DNA of 64,000 nt from Posidoniimonas polymericola (GCF_007859935.1 NZ_SJPO01000008.1:124001-188000); one strand, 5' to 3'; numbered from the stretch's first letter, positions 8,622 to 18,147 are shown. The notes: a model not told the origin generated them from the sequence alone. A program made the numbers and translations.

Positions 8622-9467
8622 ATGACCAGCACGCTGCCCAACGCCGAGAGTCCGCCGCCCCGGCCGGCAGAGCCTGATCCCGAGTGGCCGGCGATCGGGG
8701 TCGGGATCTCAATGGCGGCGATGTGCTACCCGATCCTAGTGCTCGTGGTGTCGCTGCCGCTGGTCGTGCTATCCATCTTCGTGGGGTCTGAACACCCGCG
8801 GTGGGAAGACATCCTGGAGGTCGGGGTTACGACCGTGGTGGTAACGACCGTCGCTTGCGGGGCGGCCCTGTTCGCCTCCGCGGTGCTGTGTGTCCCGGTG
8901 CTGTTCGTTCTCTGGGCAGCCACCTGCGCCATCGGAGTCAAGTGGCAGTGGCGGACCAAGGGCGTGATCGGCGGCGGGATGGTGGCTTACGCCTACTTCG
9001 CACCGATGGTCTACGTCGTGTGCAGCGAGTTCCTGTGGCGGCCGCAGGTCCTGCCGGGCGGCATGGAACTGTTCATGTTTTTATGCACCGTGGCGCTCGG
9101 CCCGGTGTTGGCGATTTTCGTTGGCCAGGTCGGCGGAGCGTGCGGGGGACTCGGTCTCGAGCAGCGGCGCTGCGACGCGGGGCTTGATGAAGAAGCCTGT
9201 GATCCGAACCGAGCGTCGTTCAGCGTCCGCCAGATGCTCGGGCTAACGCTGGTGCTGAGTGTGGGGTTCGCGGTGCTGCGGCTGACGGAGATGCTCAATC
9301 TATCGATGCTGCTTACGGTGGCGTTTTGGATGGTGTGCCAGACGGTCGGGCGCCGCCCCGCGTTGACCTTGGCCAGGCGCCTGCGGCGGAGTCGTCGCTT
9401 TGGGGCCTTGAGGGAAATGCCCGCCACACCGACCAGCGCGCCGCCCGTCCGCAGCGCCGGAGCCTAG
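8622..9467 (+). CDS. integral membrane protein, unknown function (paralogue 1 of 3)
   Basis: About 281 residues (MTSTLPNAESPPPRPAEP start). Hydrophobicity suggests roughly six or seven transmembrane segments, with a cytoplasmic stretch around residues 175-200 before a final pair of helices that opens FSVRQMLGLTLVLSVG. The next gene carries a similar C-terminal block (FSIRQLLLLTLLTSLA, then a WQT-containing helix), so the two are probably paralogues. I do not recognise the family. A GTG at 8610 is an alternative start four codons upstream. A TAGAAT -10-like element lies near 8550. Confidence 0.75.
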   Translation: MTSTLPNAESPPPRPAEPDPEWPAIGVGISMAAMCYPILVLVVSLPLVVLSIFVGSEHPRWEDILEVGVTTVVVTTVACGAALFASAVLCVPVLFVLWAATCAIGVKWQWRTKGVIGGGMVAYAYFAPMVYVVCSEFLWRPQVLPGGMELFMFLCTVALGPVLAIFVGQVGGACGGLGLEQRRCDAGLDEEACDPNRASFSVRQMLGLTLVLSVGFAVLRLTEMLNLSMLLTVAFWMVCQTVGRRPALTLARRLRRSRRFGALREMPATPTSAPPVRSAGA

Positions 9468-9473
9468 CCGCCG

Positions 9474-10328
9474 ATGGCCCGCCTCACCAAACGCTACATC
9501 CGCCCGATCCCGCTGCCCAAGGAGCAGCCCCCGCCGGAGGATAACAACGAGCCCGGCGTCCGCGTGATCCCGTCGCGGCTTGATGTCTACTCCAATGTGC
9601 GCCAGGGGCCGTGGACTTATCTGGGATCGATGCTGGCTCTGTCGGGCGGCGTCTATTCGGTCACACTTTGCACCCTATTGTGGCTCTCATCGCTGCGCGG
9701 ACCGCCCCTTGGAGCCGTGGGCTGGCAGGTCCTTTCTGAGCTGATTCCCTACTTAGCCACCATGCTCCCGGTGTTCGCGGTGACGGCTGCCTACGGTGGT
9801 GCGATCAGCGCCGTTGTGCTTCCCGTGTATGTGGCTGCAATCAAATCGATGAAGCTGCAATGTCGCTGGGAAACCCACGGTGCATTGGCGGGGGGCGTTG
9901 TAGCGCTCGTCGCATTCCTGCCGCTGCACTTCATCCGGCCGTTAAAGGAACCTCAGCTGGATGTGTTGGCGATAGAGATTTTGCTGGGGCCGCTGCTTGC
10001 TACCACGTTCCTGCAGTGCGGTGGAGCCTACGCAGGACTTCTCAACTGGCGGTTTGCGCCACCACCCAACGTCGGCGATGCGCCGGGAACTATGAGCCTG
10101 ACCTTCTCAATTCGTCAACTGCTGCTGCTCACCCTATTGACCAGTCTGGCGTTGGGCACGCTCAGCTATTTCCGCCAGCTCACATTGCCGCTCTATGCGC
10201 TCGTTGGCGCCTGGCTGGTCTGGCAAACTATCTCTCTCCCATTCGCCATCTGGTTCGGCCGCTGGCGGCGGCGCGTGCAAAGTAGGAGGTTTGGCGGTAG
10301 GCTGAAGGCGATGAGGCAGCAGCGGTGA
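9474..10328 (+). CDS. integral membrane protein, unknown function (paralogue 2 of 3)
   Basis: 284 residues, starting 6 bases after the previous stop, so almost certainly in the same operon. A proline-rich cytoplasmic N-terminus (about 45 residues) precedes several hydrophobic helices. The C-terminal part FSIRQLLLLTLLTSLA followed by WLVWQTISLPFAIWFG corresponds to the same block in the upstream gene, pointing to tandem duplication. No enzymatic motif is visible. It lies between parAB and the first parS site. Confidence 0.75.
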   Translation: MARLTKRYIRPIPLPKEQPPPEDNNEPGVRVIPSRLDVYSNVRQGPWTYLGSMLALSGGVYSVTLCTLLWLSSLRGPPLGAVGWQVLSELIPYLATMLPVFAVTAAYGGAISAVVLPVYVAAIKSMKLQCRWETHGALAGGVVALVAFLPLHFIRPLKEPQLDVLAIEILLGPLLATTFLQCGGAYAGLLNWRFAPPPNVGDAPGTMSLTFSIRQLLLLTLLTSLALGTLSYFRQLTLPLYALVGAWLVWQTISLPFAIWFGRWRRRVQSRRFGGRLKAMRQQR

Positions 10329-10370
10329 TGCCGCATCAGCTGCGGTGGGGCGGAGCCGGTCAGGTCTGCC

Positions 10371-10386
10371 TGTTTCACGTGAAACC
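10371..10386. promoter_or_regulatory. parS site 1
   Basis: TGTTTCACGTGAAACC matches 15 of the 16 bases of the ParB-binding consensus TGTTTCACGTGAAACA; only the last base differs. It lies in the 70-base gap between two membrane-protein genes, about 2 kb from parA. Confidence 0.93.
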
Positions 10387-10398
10387 AGCAATCGTCAG

Positions 10399-11202
10399 AT
10401 GAGCTACGAACAGCCCCGTCCGTCGGCCCGCCGGCTGGCCCAGTTGGAACGCCGCCCCCGCCGCCTGCAGGACGTCAACTGGCGGGAGATCCATTCGGCG
10501 ATCGCCTTCGCCGGCGCGGCGTACGTGCCGGTGGCGGTCGCCGCCCGGCTGTGGGGCGGGCGGTTTGAGGCGACCCCGCTTGGGCTGCTCTCGCCGCAAT
10601 CGGTCTGGGGCGAGGCGCTCACGGTCGTCGGTCTGGCGGGCCTCGGCTACTTCTGGTTCGCGCTGGTGGGGGCGATGGTGCTCGGCATGGTCGCCCTGGT
10701 GTTCGCCCTCTCGGGCACGCCGGTGCGGCAGGACTGGCTGGCCGGGTTCATCGCCGGCGGCGCCGCTGTCACGGGCGTGTTGCCCATTTCCGCCGGCGTG
10801 GTCGACGACCCGCACGACTTCTTCTGGGGCCCGGTGGTCGCGGTGATGATGATCCAACCGGTGGCGACCTACCTGGCGACCCGCGAGCTCAAGCAATTTG
10901 TGCGGGAGTCGTTCTGGTCCGCCGACGCCCAGATCACTGCCGCGCGTCGGTCGCTGAACCTGCAGATTAGCCTAGCGGCGATGTTCGGCGTGATGTCGGT
11001 CGCCAGCTTCGTGATGGGCCTGCTGCGTGTGAGCGGGCTGCTCGACGTCCCGGTTGCCCGGGTGCTATTGGGCGGGGTGCTGGTCGCGGTGCTGCTGCTG
11101 CCGGTCAGCGTGTGGGTCTCGCACCGGCTGCTGGGTCGGCGGTTCCCAATGCCAGCCCCAGCCCGCGGGGTCGAGGAGGCCCCGGCCTCGCCGTTCGACT
11201 GA
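10399..11202 (+). CDS. integral membrane protein, unknown function (third of the set), bracketed by parS sites
   Basis: About 267 residues from the ATG at 10399 (MSYEQPRPSARRLAQLER); an upstream in-frame extension would read through parS and is rejected. A basic, cytoplasmic N-terminus of about 40 residues is followed by several transmembrane helices and a proline-rich tail. The arrangement resembles the two upstream membrane proteins, though sequence similarity is weak by eye. I do not recognise the family. It is flanked on both sides by parS sites, so ParB spreading should cover it. Confidence 0.75.
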   Translation: MSYEQPRPSARRLAQLERRPRRLQDVNWREIHSAIAFAGAAYVPVAVAARLWGGRFEATPLGLLSPQSVWGEALTVVGLAGLGYFWFALVGAMVLGMVALVFALSGTPVRQDWLAGFIAGGAAVTGVLPISAGVVDDPHDFFWGPVVAVMMIQPVATYLATRELKQFVRESFWSADAQITAARRSLNLQISLAAMFGVMSVASFVMGLLRVSGLLDVPVARVLLGGVLVAVLLLPVSVWVSHRLLGRRFPMPAPARGVEEAPASPFD

Positions 11203-11259
11203 TCTCGCTGGCGGGGAGTCGGTTTGGGCGGCCAGTTTGGGGCGGTCGACCGGCTTGCC

Positions 11260-11275
11260 TGTTTCACGTGAAACA
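11260..11275. promoter_or_regulatory. parS site 2 (perfect)
   Basis: TGTTTCACGTGAAACA is identical to the conserved 16-bp parS palindrome. It lies 57 bases after the stop of the membrane-protein gene and 34 bases before a third site. Confidence 0.96.
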
Positions 11276-11308
11276 CCCAGCACGCGCGCACGGCAAGAAC
11301 CGCCTGAG

Positions 11309-11324
11309 CGTTTCACGTGAAACA
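11309..11324. promoter_or_regulatory. parS site 3
   Basis: CGTTTCACGTGAAACA differs from the consensus only at the first base. It lies 49 bases (start to start) from site 2, in the convergent gap before the DUF1015 gene. Confidence 0.93.
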
Positions 11325-11367
11325 GTCAGCCACGCGTGGAACGCGCTGCGGGGGAGCTTCGCCGAGC

Positions 11368-12735
11368 CTACTGGAGCGGGTTGAACACCAGGCCACTGAG
11401 CACCTTGGGGTAGAAGTAGGTGCTCTTCGCCGGCATCCGTTCGCCGTGGTTGCTGATCTGGCGGATGTGCTCCAGCGTGGCGGGCATGACGATCGCCGCC
11501 AGGTTGAAGGCCCCGCCGGTGGCGATCTGGCCGGTCAGGTCCCGGCCGGTGTCGTCGCCGTGGGTCAGGCCCTGAACCACTTCCTCGATCGAGCGGACGT
11601 ACTTCGGCGCGGCCTCGCTGGGGGCGTCGAGCAGGTTCTCGAAGATCAACCGGTGCAGCAGGCTGACGCCCAGGCCCTGCCAGTCGGAGCTGTGGTCGGA
11701 CGAGAGTTCGGCCATTTTCTGGCGCCCCTTCTCGGACACCGTGACCATGGTCCACTGCTGGTCCTTGGCGGTGTAGAGGGCGAGGGTCCCCTGGTCCTGC
11801 TCGGCGTCGATCATGCCCCAGACGGCGGCCGCCTCTTCGGGGCCGCTGCCGCCGAACTCGTGGTCGAACGAGTCGCCCAGCTTCTCGACGAGTTCCACAG
11901 AATCCAGCTCGGGCATGTTGCGGAATAGGCGGTGGGTCGGCAGCACCAGCATGCCGGGGTCGCTCATCGAGACGCACATCATCAGCACGTAGTTGGCCGG
12001 GTGGTCGTCGGGCAGGGTGGCCCCGCCGTTCTCGGCGGCGTACGCCTCGGCGACCTCGTCGCGGTAGTTGCAGGCGGTCTCGTAGCGGTGGTGCCCGTCG
12101 GCGATGTAGGTCGGCTTGCCCCCCATGATCGCCTGCAGCTTGGTGATCGTGGCGACGTCCGTTACCGGCCAGAGGCTGTTGGTGACGCCCAGGTGGTCGG
12201 TCGCCTCGAGCGGAGTGGCGGTGGCGATGGCGTCCATCAGCAGTTCCTGGGCCTCGTTCTCCTCGTCGGGGAACAGGCCGAAGATCTGGCTCATGTTGGT
12301 CTTGCACGCCTTCCACAGCTTCAGGCGGTCGGCCTTGGCCCCGCCGTGGGTCTCCTCGTGCGGGTGGATGTCGCCCTCGCCGAACCTCTGGAGCTTGACC
12401 CGGCACATGAAACCGCGACGGGTGTACTCGATGCCCCCCGCCTCGTACGTCTGGTGGTAGACGTACACGGCCGGGTCGCCCTCGGTGAACAGTACGCGGT
12501 CCCGCTGCCAGTCCTTCAGCAGCTTGGCGGCCCGGGTGTAGCGGTTGTTGGAGTCGTCGTCGCCGGGCTCGTCCTTGTTCAGGATCAGCCGCACGCAGTT
12601 GTTGGGGTGCAGGTCGTAGAGCTGCTGCTGCAGCTCGGGGCCGATCACGTCGTACGGCGGGGCGACAACATTCGACAGGCCGCCAACGTGGCCAAGGTCA
12701 TAGCGGACGCCGCGGAAGGCTTCGATCTGGGGCAT
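11368..12735 (-). CDS. DUF1015 family protein
   Basis: About 455 residues from MPQIEAFRGVRYD. The conserved opening (FRGVRYD followed by NVVAPPYDVIGP) and the central YIADGHHRYETA motif are the signatures of the DUF1015 family, which is widespread in bacteria and has no firmly established biochemical role. The histidine-rich DGHHRYE segment suggests a metal or nucleotide site. The ATG at 12735 is chosen because the family begins there. It is transcribed towards the parS cluster, and its stop lies 44 bases from parS site 3. Confidence 0.9.
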   Translation of the reverse strand: MPQIEAFRGVRYDLGHVGGLSNVVAPPYDVIGPELQQQLYDLHPNNCVRLILNKDEPGDDDSNNRYTRAAKLLKDWQRDRVLFTEGDPAVYVYHQTYEAGGIEYTRRGFMCRVKLQRFGEGDIHPHEETHGGAKADRLKLWKACKTNMSQIFGLFPDEENEAQELLMDAIATATPLEATDHLGVTNSLWPVTDVATITKLQAIMGGKPTYIADGHHRYETACNYRDEVAEAYAAENGGATLPDDHPANYVLMMCVSMSDPGMLVLPTHRLFRNMPELDSVELVEKLGDSFDHEFGGSGPEEAAAVWGMIDAEQDQGTLALYTAKDQQWTMVTVSEKGRQKMAELSSDHSSDWQGLGVSLLHRLIFENLLDAPSEAAPKYVRSIEEVVQGLTHGDDTGRDLTGQIATGGAFNLAAIVMPATLEHIRQISNHGERMPAKSTYFYPKVLSGLVFNPLQ

Positions 12736-12902
12736 GGTGCGGGGAGGGGCGTGGGACGCGGGTGAGGGGACCAACCGAGCACGGCAGTGTAATCCACCCG
12801 GTGGAAGGCTGGAACCCGCCCGGCCTGCGGCCGCTGGCGGAGCTGCGGCCGCCCCTATTAGACTAGAGGGGATCTCTTCACACCCGACCGAGCTCCCCTC
12901 GC

Positions 12903-14747
12903 ATGTTCACCCTGGCCGTCGCCCTCGGCTCGTTCTTCGCCTTCATCGTCGCCTACCACACCTACGGGCGGTGGATCGGCCAGCGGATCTTTCAGCTGAG
13001 CGCCGAGGCGGTCGCCCCCAGCCACGCCCTGCGGGATGATGTCGACTTTGTGCCCACGAAGCCGAGCGTGATCTTCGGCCACCACTTCACTAGCATCGCG
13101 GGGACCGGGCCGATCGTCGGGCCGGCGATCGCCGTCTTCTGGGGTTGGCTCCCGGCCCTGCTGTGGGTGGTGCTCGGGTCGATCTTTGTCGGTGCGGTGC
13201 ACGACTTCGGGTCCCTGGTGCTGAGCCTCCGCAATCAGGGGCAGACCATCGGCGAGGTCGCCGGCCGGGTGATCTCGCCACGGGCCAAGCTGCTGTTCCT
13301 GCTGGTGCTGTTCTTTGCGCTGATGGTCGTGCTGGCCATTTTCGGGTTGGTGATCGCCATCATCTTCAAGCTGTACCCCGCTTCGGTGCTCAGCGTCTGG
13401 ACCGCCATGCCGCTCGCGGTTGTGGTGGGTTTGCTGGTCTACCGCGCAGGAGTCGGTCTGTTGTGGCCGTCGGTCATCGCCCTGGTAGTGCTCTACGCCA
13501 CGGTCGCGGTCGGCGCCTACGCACCGGAGTTGGGGCTCGATTTCAGCCTCGCCCCGATTGACGCGTTGGGCGCCTACGGAAATCCCGTCGTGGTCTGGAC
13601 CATGCTGCTCCTTGCGTACTGCTACGTGGCCAGCGTCCTGCCGGTGTGGCTGCTGCTGCAGCCGCGGGACTACATTAACAGCCACCAGCTGATGGTCGCC
13701 CTGGCACTGCTGGTCGGTGGGCTGGCGGTGGCCGGATTGACGGGGAAGGCCAGCCTGTCCGCCGCCCCAATGATCGCCACCGAGATCCCAGAGGACGCGC
13801 CGCCCATCTTCCCGTTCCTGTTTATCACCATCGCCTGCGGCGCGTGCAGCGGCTTCCACTGCCTGGTGGCCAGCGGCACCACCAGCAAGCAGATCGACCG
13901 TGAGCCCGACGCGCGGCTGGTCGGCTACGGCGGGATGTTGCTTGAGGGCGCGCTCGCCGTGGTTGTTATCCTGGCCTGCTGTGCCGGGCTCGGGATGGGA
14001 GTCACCACGCCTGACGGGAAGACGCTGACCGGCGCCGCCGCCTGGCAATCAAAGTACGACGCTCGGATCACGACCAGCACCAACGAGCAGGGGCAGACCG
14101 TCACCAGCGGCGGCTGGAAGAACCACAAGCTGCCGCAGATGGTCGGCGGGTTCGTCGAGGGGGGCGCCAATTTCGTCAGCGCCCTGGGAGTGCCGAAGAG
14201 GCTGAGCGTGGCCATCATCGCGGTGCTGGTCGCCTGCTTCGCCGCCACCACCCTCGACACGGCGACCCGGCTGCAGCGGTACGTGATCCAAGAGCTGGGC
14301 GGCACGCTTGGTGTAGCGCCGTTGACCAATAAGCACATCGCGACCGGGATCGCGGTGGTCACAGGCGGGGCGGTTGCGTTGATCGACGGCGGCTCGGGCC
14401 CCGGCTCCGGGGGGCTGATTTTGTGGCCGCTGTTCGGGGCCACCAACCAGCTGCTGGCGGGGCTCGCCCTCATGGTGATCGTCTTCTACCTGCTCCGCCG
14501 CGGGCTGCCGGTTTGGTTTGCCGCCCTCCCGATGGTGCTGATGCTGGTCGTGCCCGGGTGGGCGATGGCGCAGAATATTGCCCAAGACTTCTGGCCAAAC
14601 GGCAAGCACGTGCTGCTCGGCTTCGGCGTGGTTATCTTGCTGCTGCAGGTTTGGATGGTGATCGAGGCGGCGATTGTTTTGCCCCGCGCCTGGAAGGTTC
14701 TGGAGCGCCAACCGGCGCACGACACCCCAGTCGCTGAGCGTGCCTAA
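12903..14747 (+). CDS. cstA: carbon starvation protein CstA family transporter
   Basis: 614 residues and highly hydrophobic, with around 16 predicted transmembrane segments. The N-terminal YHTYGRWIG, the FGHHFTSIAGTGPIVGPA stretch and CGACSGFHCLVASGTTSKQ are diagnostic of the CstA/YjiY family, peptide and pyruvate importers of the inner membrane. The protein has the shorter form found outside enterobacteria. It overlaps the convergent fliM gene by 4 bases at the 3' end. The upstream gap of 167 bases carries a TAGACT -10-like element near 12859. Confidence 0.94.
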   Translation: MFTLAVALGSFFAFIVAYHTYGRWIGQRIFQLSAEAVAPSHALRDDVDFVPTKPSVIFGHHFTSIAGTGPIVGPAIAVFWGWLPALLWVVLGSIFVGAVHDFGSLVLSLRNQGQTIGEVAGRVISPRAKLLFLLVLFFALMVVLAIFGLVIAIIFKLYPASVLSVWTAMPLAVVVGLLVYRAGVGLLWPSVIALVVLYATVAVGAYAPELGLDFSLAPIDALGAYGNPVVVWTMLLLAYCYVASVLPVWLLLQPRDYINSHQLMVALALLVGGLAVAGLTGKASLSAAPMIATEIPEDAPPIFPFLFITIACGACSGFHCLVASGTTSKQIDREPDARLVGYGGMLLEGALAVVVILACCAGLGMGVTTPDGKTLTGAAAWQSKYDARITTSTNEQGQTVTSGGWKNHKLPQMVGGFVEGGANFVSALGVPKRLSVAIIAVLVACFAATTLDTATRLQRYVIQELGGTLGVAPLTNKHIATGIAVVTGGAVALIDGGSGPGSGGLILWPLFGATNQLLAGLALMVIVFYLLRRGLPVWFAALPMVLMLVVPGWAMAQNIAQDFWPNGKHVLLGFGVVILLLQVWMVIEAAIVLPRAWKVLERQPAHDTPVAERA

Positions 14748-15817
14748 GCGGCGTCTTCGTCCGCCTGCTTCGCGGTCCGCTGCGCGGGGTCGGTAATCAC
14801 GCCGCTCACCTGGATTGCCTTGCGGCCCTTGAACGCCCCGGCGGACGCCTCGAACTTGCGACGCCCCTCGATGAGCATGCAGAGCGGTTGCCGGACGTCC
14901 TTCTCGGTGGCGATGATGTCGCCCACCCGCAGGCCGATGAAGTCGGCCGTGCTGATGGTGGTCTCGGCGAGCTCGACCACCACCTCGACCGCCGCCGACT
15001 GCACCTGCAACCCGAGCCGCTGGATCGCCTCGGGGCTGGCCGGCTTGCTGGAGTAGGTCACCCAGCTGTTGGCGCTGAGCTCCTGCCCGATCCGCTCGAT
15101 CGAGTTGAACGGGATGCACAGGTTCACCATGCCCCGAACGTCGCCGATGGTGAGCTCGAAGCTGATCAGCACGACCACCTCGTTCGGCGGCACGATCTGC
15201 ACCAGCTGCGGGTTGCTCTCTACCCGATCGACGCTCAGGTCGAGCTCGATGACGTTCTCCCAGGCCGAACGCATCTCGTTGAGGAACAGCCCCGTGATCC
15301 GGCCGACCAGCAGCAGCTCGATTTCGGTGAGCGGACGCCGCGCCGGCGGGGTCGCCTCGCTGCCGCCGCCCAGCAGACGGTCGATGATCGGGAACAGCAG
15401 CGACGGGTTGATGTCGAGGATCAGCTGGCCCTCGAGCGGGGCCGCGTTGATCAGGTTGAAGCAGGTTGGGTTCTCGAGGCTGAAGATGAACTCGCTGTAG
15501 GTCAGCTGGTCCACGCTCGTCAGCTTCACCTCGACGATCGTCCGCAGCAGCGCCGAGAGCGCCGCGCCGTAGTTGCGGCCGAACCCCTCGTGCATGGTCT
15601 GCAGCGCCCGCATCTGATCCTTGCCGACGCGCTCCGGGCGCTTGAAGTCGTACGGCGTGACCTTTTCGCGCGTGCGGGGAGGAGGCGCCGGGACGGACGA
15701 GTAAACCGGCGCGGCGGGGGAGGCGGCCGCCTGCTGCGCGGGCGCAGCAGGAGTCGGGTCGCCGTCCAGCGAACTCAGCAGGTTTTCAACTTCCGCTTGG
15801 CTGAGCACGTCGCCCAT
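14744..15817 (-). CDS. fliM: flagellar motor switch protein FliM
   Basis: About 357 residues. It opens MGDVLSQAEVENLLSSL, the N-terminal CheY-P-binding motif, then a Pro/Ala linker of about 35 residues, then the FliM core (PERVGKDQMRALQTMHEGF, LLRTIVEVKL, GQLILDINPSLLFPIIDRLL) and a C-terminal SpoA-like domain (GDIIATEKDVRQPL) that packs in the C-ring with FliN. The ATG at 15817 has AAGGAC upstream. A longer reading would extend into the proA reading region and is not credible. No other flagellar gene is in the window, so it is an outlying gene. The product indicates a motile life stage. Confidence 0.95.
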   Translation of the reverse strand: MGDVLSQAEVENLLSSLDGDPTPAAPAQQAAASPAAPVYSSVPAPPPRTREKVTPYDFKRPERVGKDQMRALQTMHEGFGRNYGAALSALLRTIVEVKLTSVDQLTYSEFIFSLENPTCFNLINAAPLEGQLILDINPSLLFPIIDRLLGGGSEATPPARRPLTEIELLLVGRITGLFLNEMRSAWENVIELDLSVDRVESNPQLVQIVPPNEVVVLISFELTIGDVRGMVNLCIPFNSIERIGQELSANSWVTYSSKPASPEAIQRLGLQVQSAAVEVVVELAETTISTADFIGLRVGDIIATEKDVRQPLCMLIEGRRKFEASAGAFKGRKAIQVSGVITDPAQRTAKQADEDAA

Positions 15818-15861
15818 GTTCGCGTCCTTGCGATTGGGTTGCGTCCGTCCCGGACCCTTGG

Positions 15862-17142
15862 CTACTTTCTGGTGTGGCCCTGTCCGTGGACGATGTACTT
15901 GTAGCTTGTCAGTTCGTCCACGCCGCACGGCCCGCGGGCGTGGAACTTGTCGGTGCTGATGCCGATCTCCGCCCCGAGGCCGAACTCGCCGCCGTCGTTG
16001 AATCGCGTGCTGGCGTTGATCACCACCGCCGCGCTGTCGATGCGTTCGGCGAACTCGCGGGAGGCCGCCAGATTGGTGGTGACGATGCTCTCGGTGTGGC
16101 CCGAGCTGTAGCGGTTGATGTGGCGGATGGCCTCGTCGAGCGAGCCCACCACCACCGCCGAGATCGTCGGACCCAGGAACTCGGCGCCGAAGTCCTCCTC
16201 GGTCGCCGGCACGGCGGACGGCGCCAGCTCGCACACCTTGGGGCAACCGCGGACCTCGATCTCTTGTTTGTTGAGCGCGATGACCAGGCGGGGGACCGCC
16301 TCGGCCGCGATGTCTGCGTGGACGACCAACGACTCGGCCGCGTTGCACACCCCCAGGCGGTGACACTTGCTGTTCACGACAATCGCCTCGGCGGCGTCGA
16401 GGTCGGCGGCGGCGTCAACGTACACGTGGCAGTTGCCGTCGAAGTGCTTGATGACCGGCATGGTCGCCTCGGCCACCACCCGGCGGATGAGGCCTTCGCC
16501 CCCTCGCGGGATCGCGACGTCGATGAAGTCGGACTGTTTGAGAAAGTGCCCGACGGCCGCCCGGTCGGTGGTCGACACCAGCTGCACCGCGTCGCGCGGC
16601 AGCCCGGCGGCCTCGGCGGCTTCCGCCAGCAGGTCGACGATTGCGCGGCTCGAGTGCAGCGCCTCCTTGCCGCCCCGCAGGATCACGGCGTTGCCCGCCT
16701 TGACGCAGATCGCGGCGGCGTCGGCGGTCACGTTGGGCCGCGACTCGTAGATGAAGAACACCACCCCAAGCGGCACGCAGACCTTGTCGATCCGCAGCCC
16801 ATTGGGCCGCACGGTGGAGTCGAGCACCCGCCCCACCGGCTCCCGCAACGCCGCGACCTCCTCGAGCCCCACCGCGATCGACTCGATCCGGTCGGGCGTT
16901 AGCCGCAGCCGGTCGACCTGGGCGTCGGTCAGCCCGTAGTCCGGCGCGGCGGCCAGGTCTTTCTGGTTCGCCGCATTGATGACCTCGGCGCTGGTCCTAA
17001 GCAGGTTCGCGGATTGTCGCAGCCAATCGATCTTCTGTTGACCAGAAACCGAAGTCAGCTGAGCCGACGCCACCTTGGCGCGTTCAGCCACCTCGTGGCA
17101 GTAGGCTGCTAGGTCGACAGTAGATTTGGTTTGAGCAGGCAT
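15862..17142 (-). CDS. proA: glutamate-5-semialdehyde dehydrogenase (gamma-glutamyl phosphate reductase)
   Basis: 426 residues, usual length. It catalyses the NADPH-dependent reduction of gamma-glutamyl phosphate to glutamate-5-semialdehyde, step two of proline synthesis. Seen directly: [20 protein letters not shown], the [20 protein letters not shown] segment and the catalytic cysteine region [12 protein letters not shown], plus the C-terminal [13 protein letters not shown]. No proB is adjacent. fliM follows 44 bases downstream on the same strand. Confidence 0.97.
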   Translation of the reverse strand: MPAQTKSTVDLAAYCHEVAERAKVASAQLTSVSGQQKIDWLRQSANLLRTSAEVINAANQKDLAAAPDYGLTDAQVDRLRLTPDRIESIAVGLEEVAALREPVGRVLDSTVRPNGLRIDKVCVPLGVVFFIYESRPNVTADAAAICVKAGNAVILRGGKEALHSSRAIVDLLAEAAEAAGLPRDAVQLVSTTDRAAVGHFLKQSDFIDVAIPRGGEGLIRRVVAEATMPVIKHFDGNCHVYVDAAADLDAAEAIVVNSKCHRLGVCNAAESLVVHADIAAEAVPRLVIALNKQEIEVRGCPKVCELAPSAVPATEEDFGAEFLGPTISAVVVGSLDEAIRHINRYSSGHTESIVTTNLAASREFAERIDSAAVVINASTRFNDGGEFGLGAEIGISTDKFHARGPCGVDELTSYKYIVHGQGHTRK

Positions 17143-17247
17143 GAAGAATCGTGAGGTCAGAAGGTTCTGGCGCAGAGCGCCGGTGCGAGTATGGCAGGCG
17201 TCGCGATCTGAGGCAACGTTGACCAGTCGGCCGCCTAAGTCATTTTG

Positions 17248-18141
17248 TCAGAATGGTTTAGTGCTAGCGTGGCTGCGGTCGAGGCCGCCGCAAGCGGCGA
17301 ATGCTAGCATCGCTTCGCGGGTCGGGCGGACGTCGTGGACTCGCAGCACCTGGACGCCCTGTTGGGCGAGTGCGAGCGATCCGCCTACGGTCGCCGCGGT
17401 GCGGTCGGCCTGCTTGTCTCCGAGCAGGCGAGCCAGGAACCCCTTGCGGGAGTGACCCACCAAGAGGGGACAGCCGAGCGCATGAAAGCGTTCGGCCGCA
17501 CGCATCAGCTGAAGGTTGTGCTCGTGGGTCTTACCGAAGCCGATGCCCGGGTCGAGGCAGACCTTCGCGTGTTCGACCCCGGCATCCCGCAACCGGTCCC
17601 GCCGCAGCCGGAGGTACTCTAGGATCTCGCCGACGACATCATCATACACGGGATGGTCCTGCATCGTCTGCGGTGTGCCCCGCATGTGCATGGCGCACAC
17701 CCCGGCGCCGGACGAGACCGCCAACCCGAGCATGTCCGGGTCGCCTTCGAGCCCGGTGACGTCGTTGATGATCTCGGCGCCCGCGTCAATCGCCGCCCGG
17801 GCGACGGAGGCCTTGCTGGTGTCGATCGAGAGGGGCGTCGCGGTCTGGGCGGCGAGCCGTTCGACTACCGGCAGCACCCGGCGGAGCTCCTCGACGGCCT
17901 CGACGGGGTCCGAGTACGGGCGCGTGCTCTCTCCGCCGATGTCGAGGATCGCTGCGCCCTCGTCCACCAGCCGCAGCGCGTGGTCGACCGCGGCGTCGAT
18001 CTCCACGAACCGCCCGCCGTCGGAAAAACTGTCTGGCGTCACGTTGACGATGCCCATCAGCAGCGGCGGGCCGCTAAGATCGAGCGTCGTCGTGCGGAGC
18101 GCCCAGCTGCCGGCGCGTGGGGTGAGGTGATCGAAGGCCAT
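17248..18141 (-). CDS. folP: dihydropteroate synthase
   Basis: 297 residues. Joins p-aminobenzoate to dihydropterin pyrophosphate in folate synthesis. The motifs are intact: LLMGIVNVTPDSFSDGG at the N-terminus, DIGGESTRP, INDVTGLEGD, LDPGIGFGKT and GHSRKGFLARLLG. It lies upstream of proA on the same strand with a 105-base gap. A TATAAT box on the minus strand at 18148-18153 would place the transcript start within a base or two of the ATG, so the mRNA could be leaderless; a ribosome binding site is not evident. Confidence 0.97.
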   Translation of the reverse strand: MAFDHLTPRAGSWALRTTTLDLSGPPLLMGIVNVTPDSFSDGGRFVEIDAAVDHALRLVDEGAAILDIGGESTRPYSDPVEAVEELRRVLPVVERLAAQTATPLSIDTSKASVARAAIDAGAEIINDVTGLEGDPDMLGLAVSSGAGVCAMHMRGTPQTMQDHPVYDDVVGEILEYLRLRRDRLRDAGVEHAKVCLDPGIGFGKTHEHNLQLMRAAERFHALGCPLLVGHSRKGFLARLLGDKQADRTAATVGGSLALAQQGVQVLRVHDVRPTREAMLAFAACGGLDRSHASTKPF

Positions 18142-18147
18142 CCCGAC

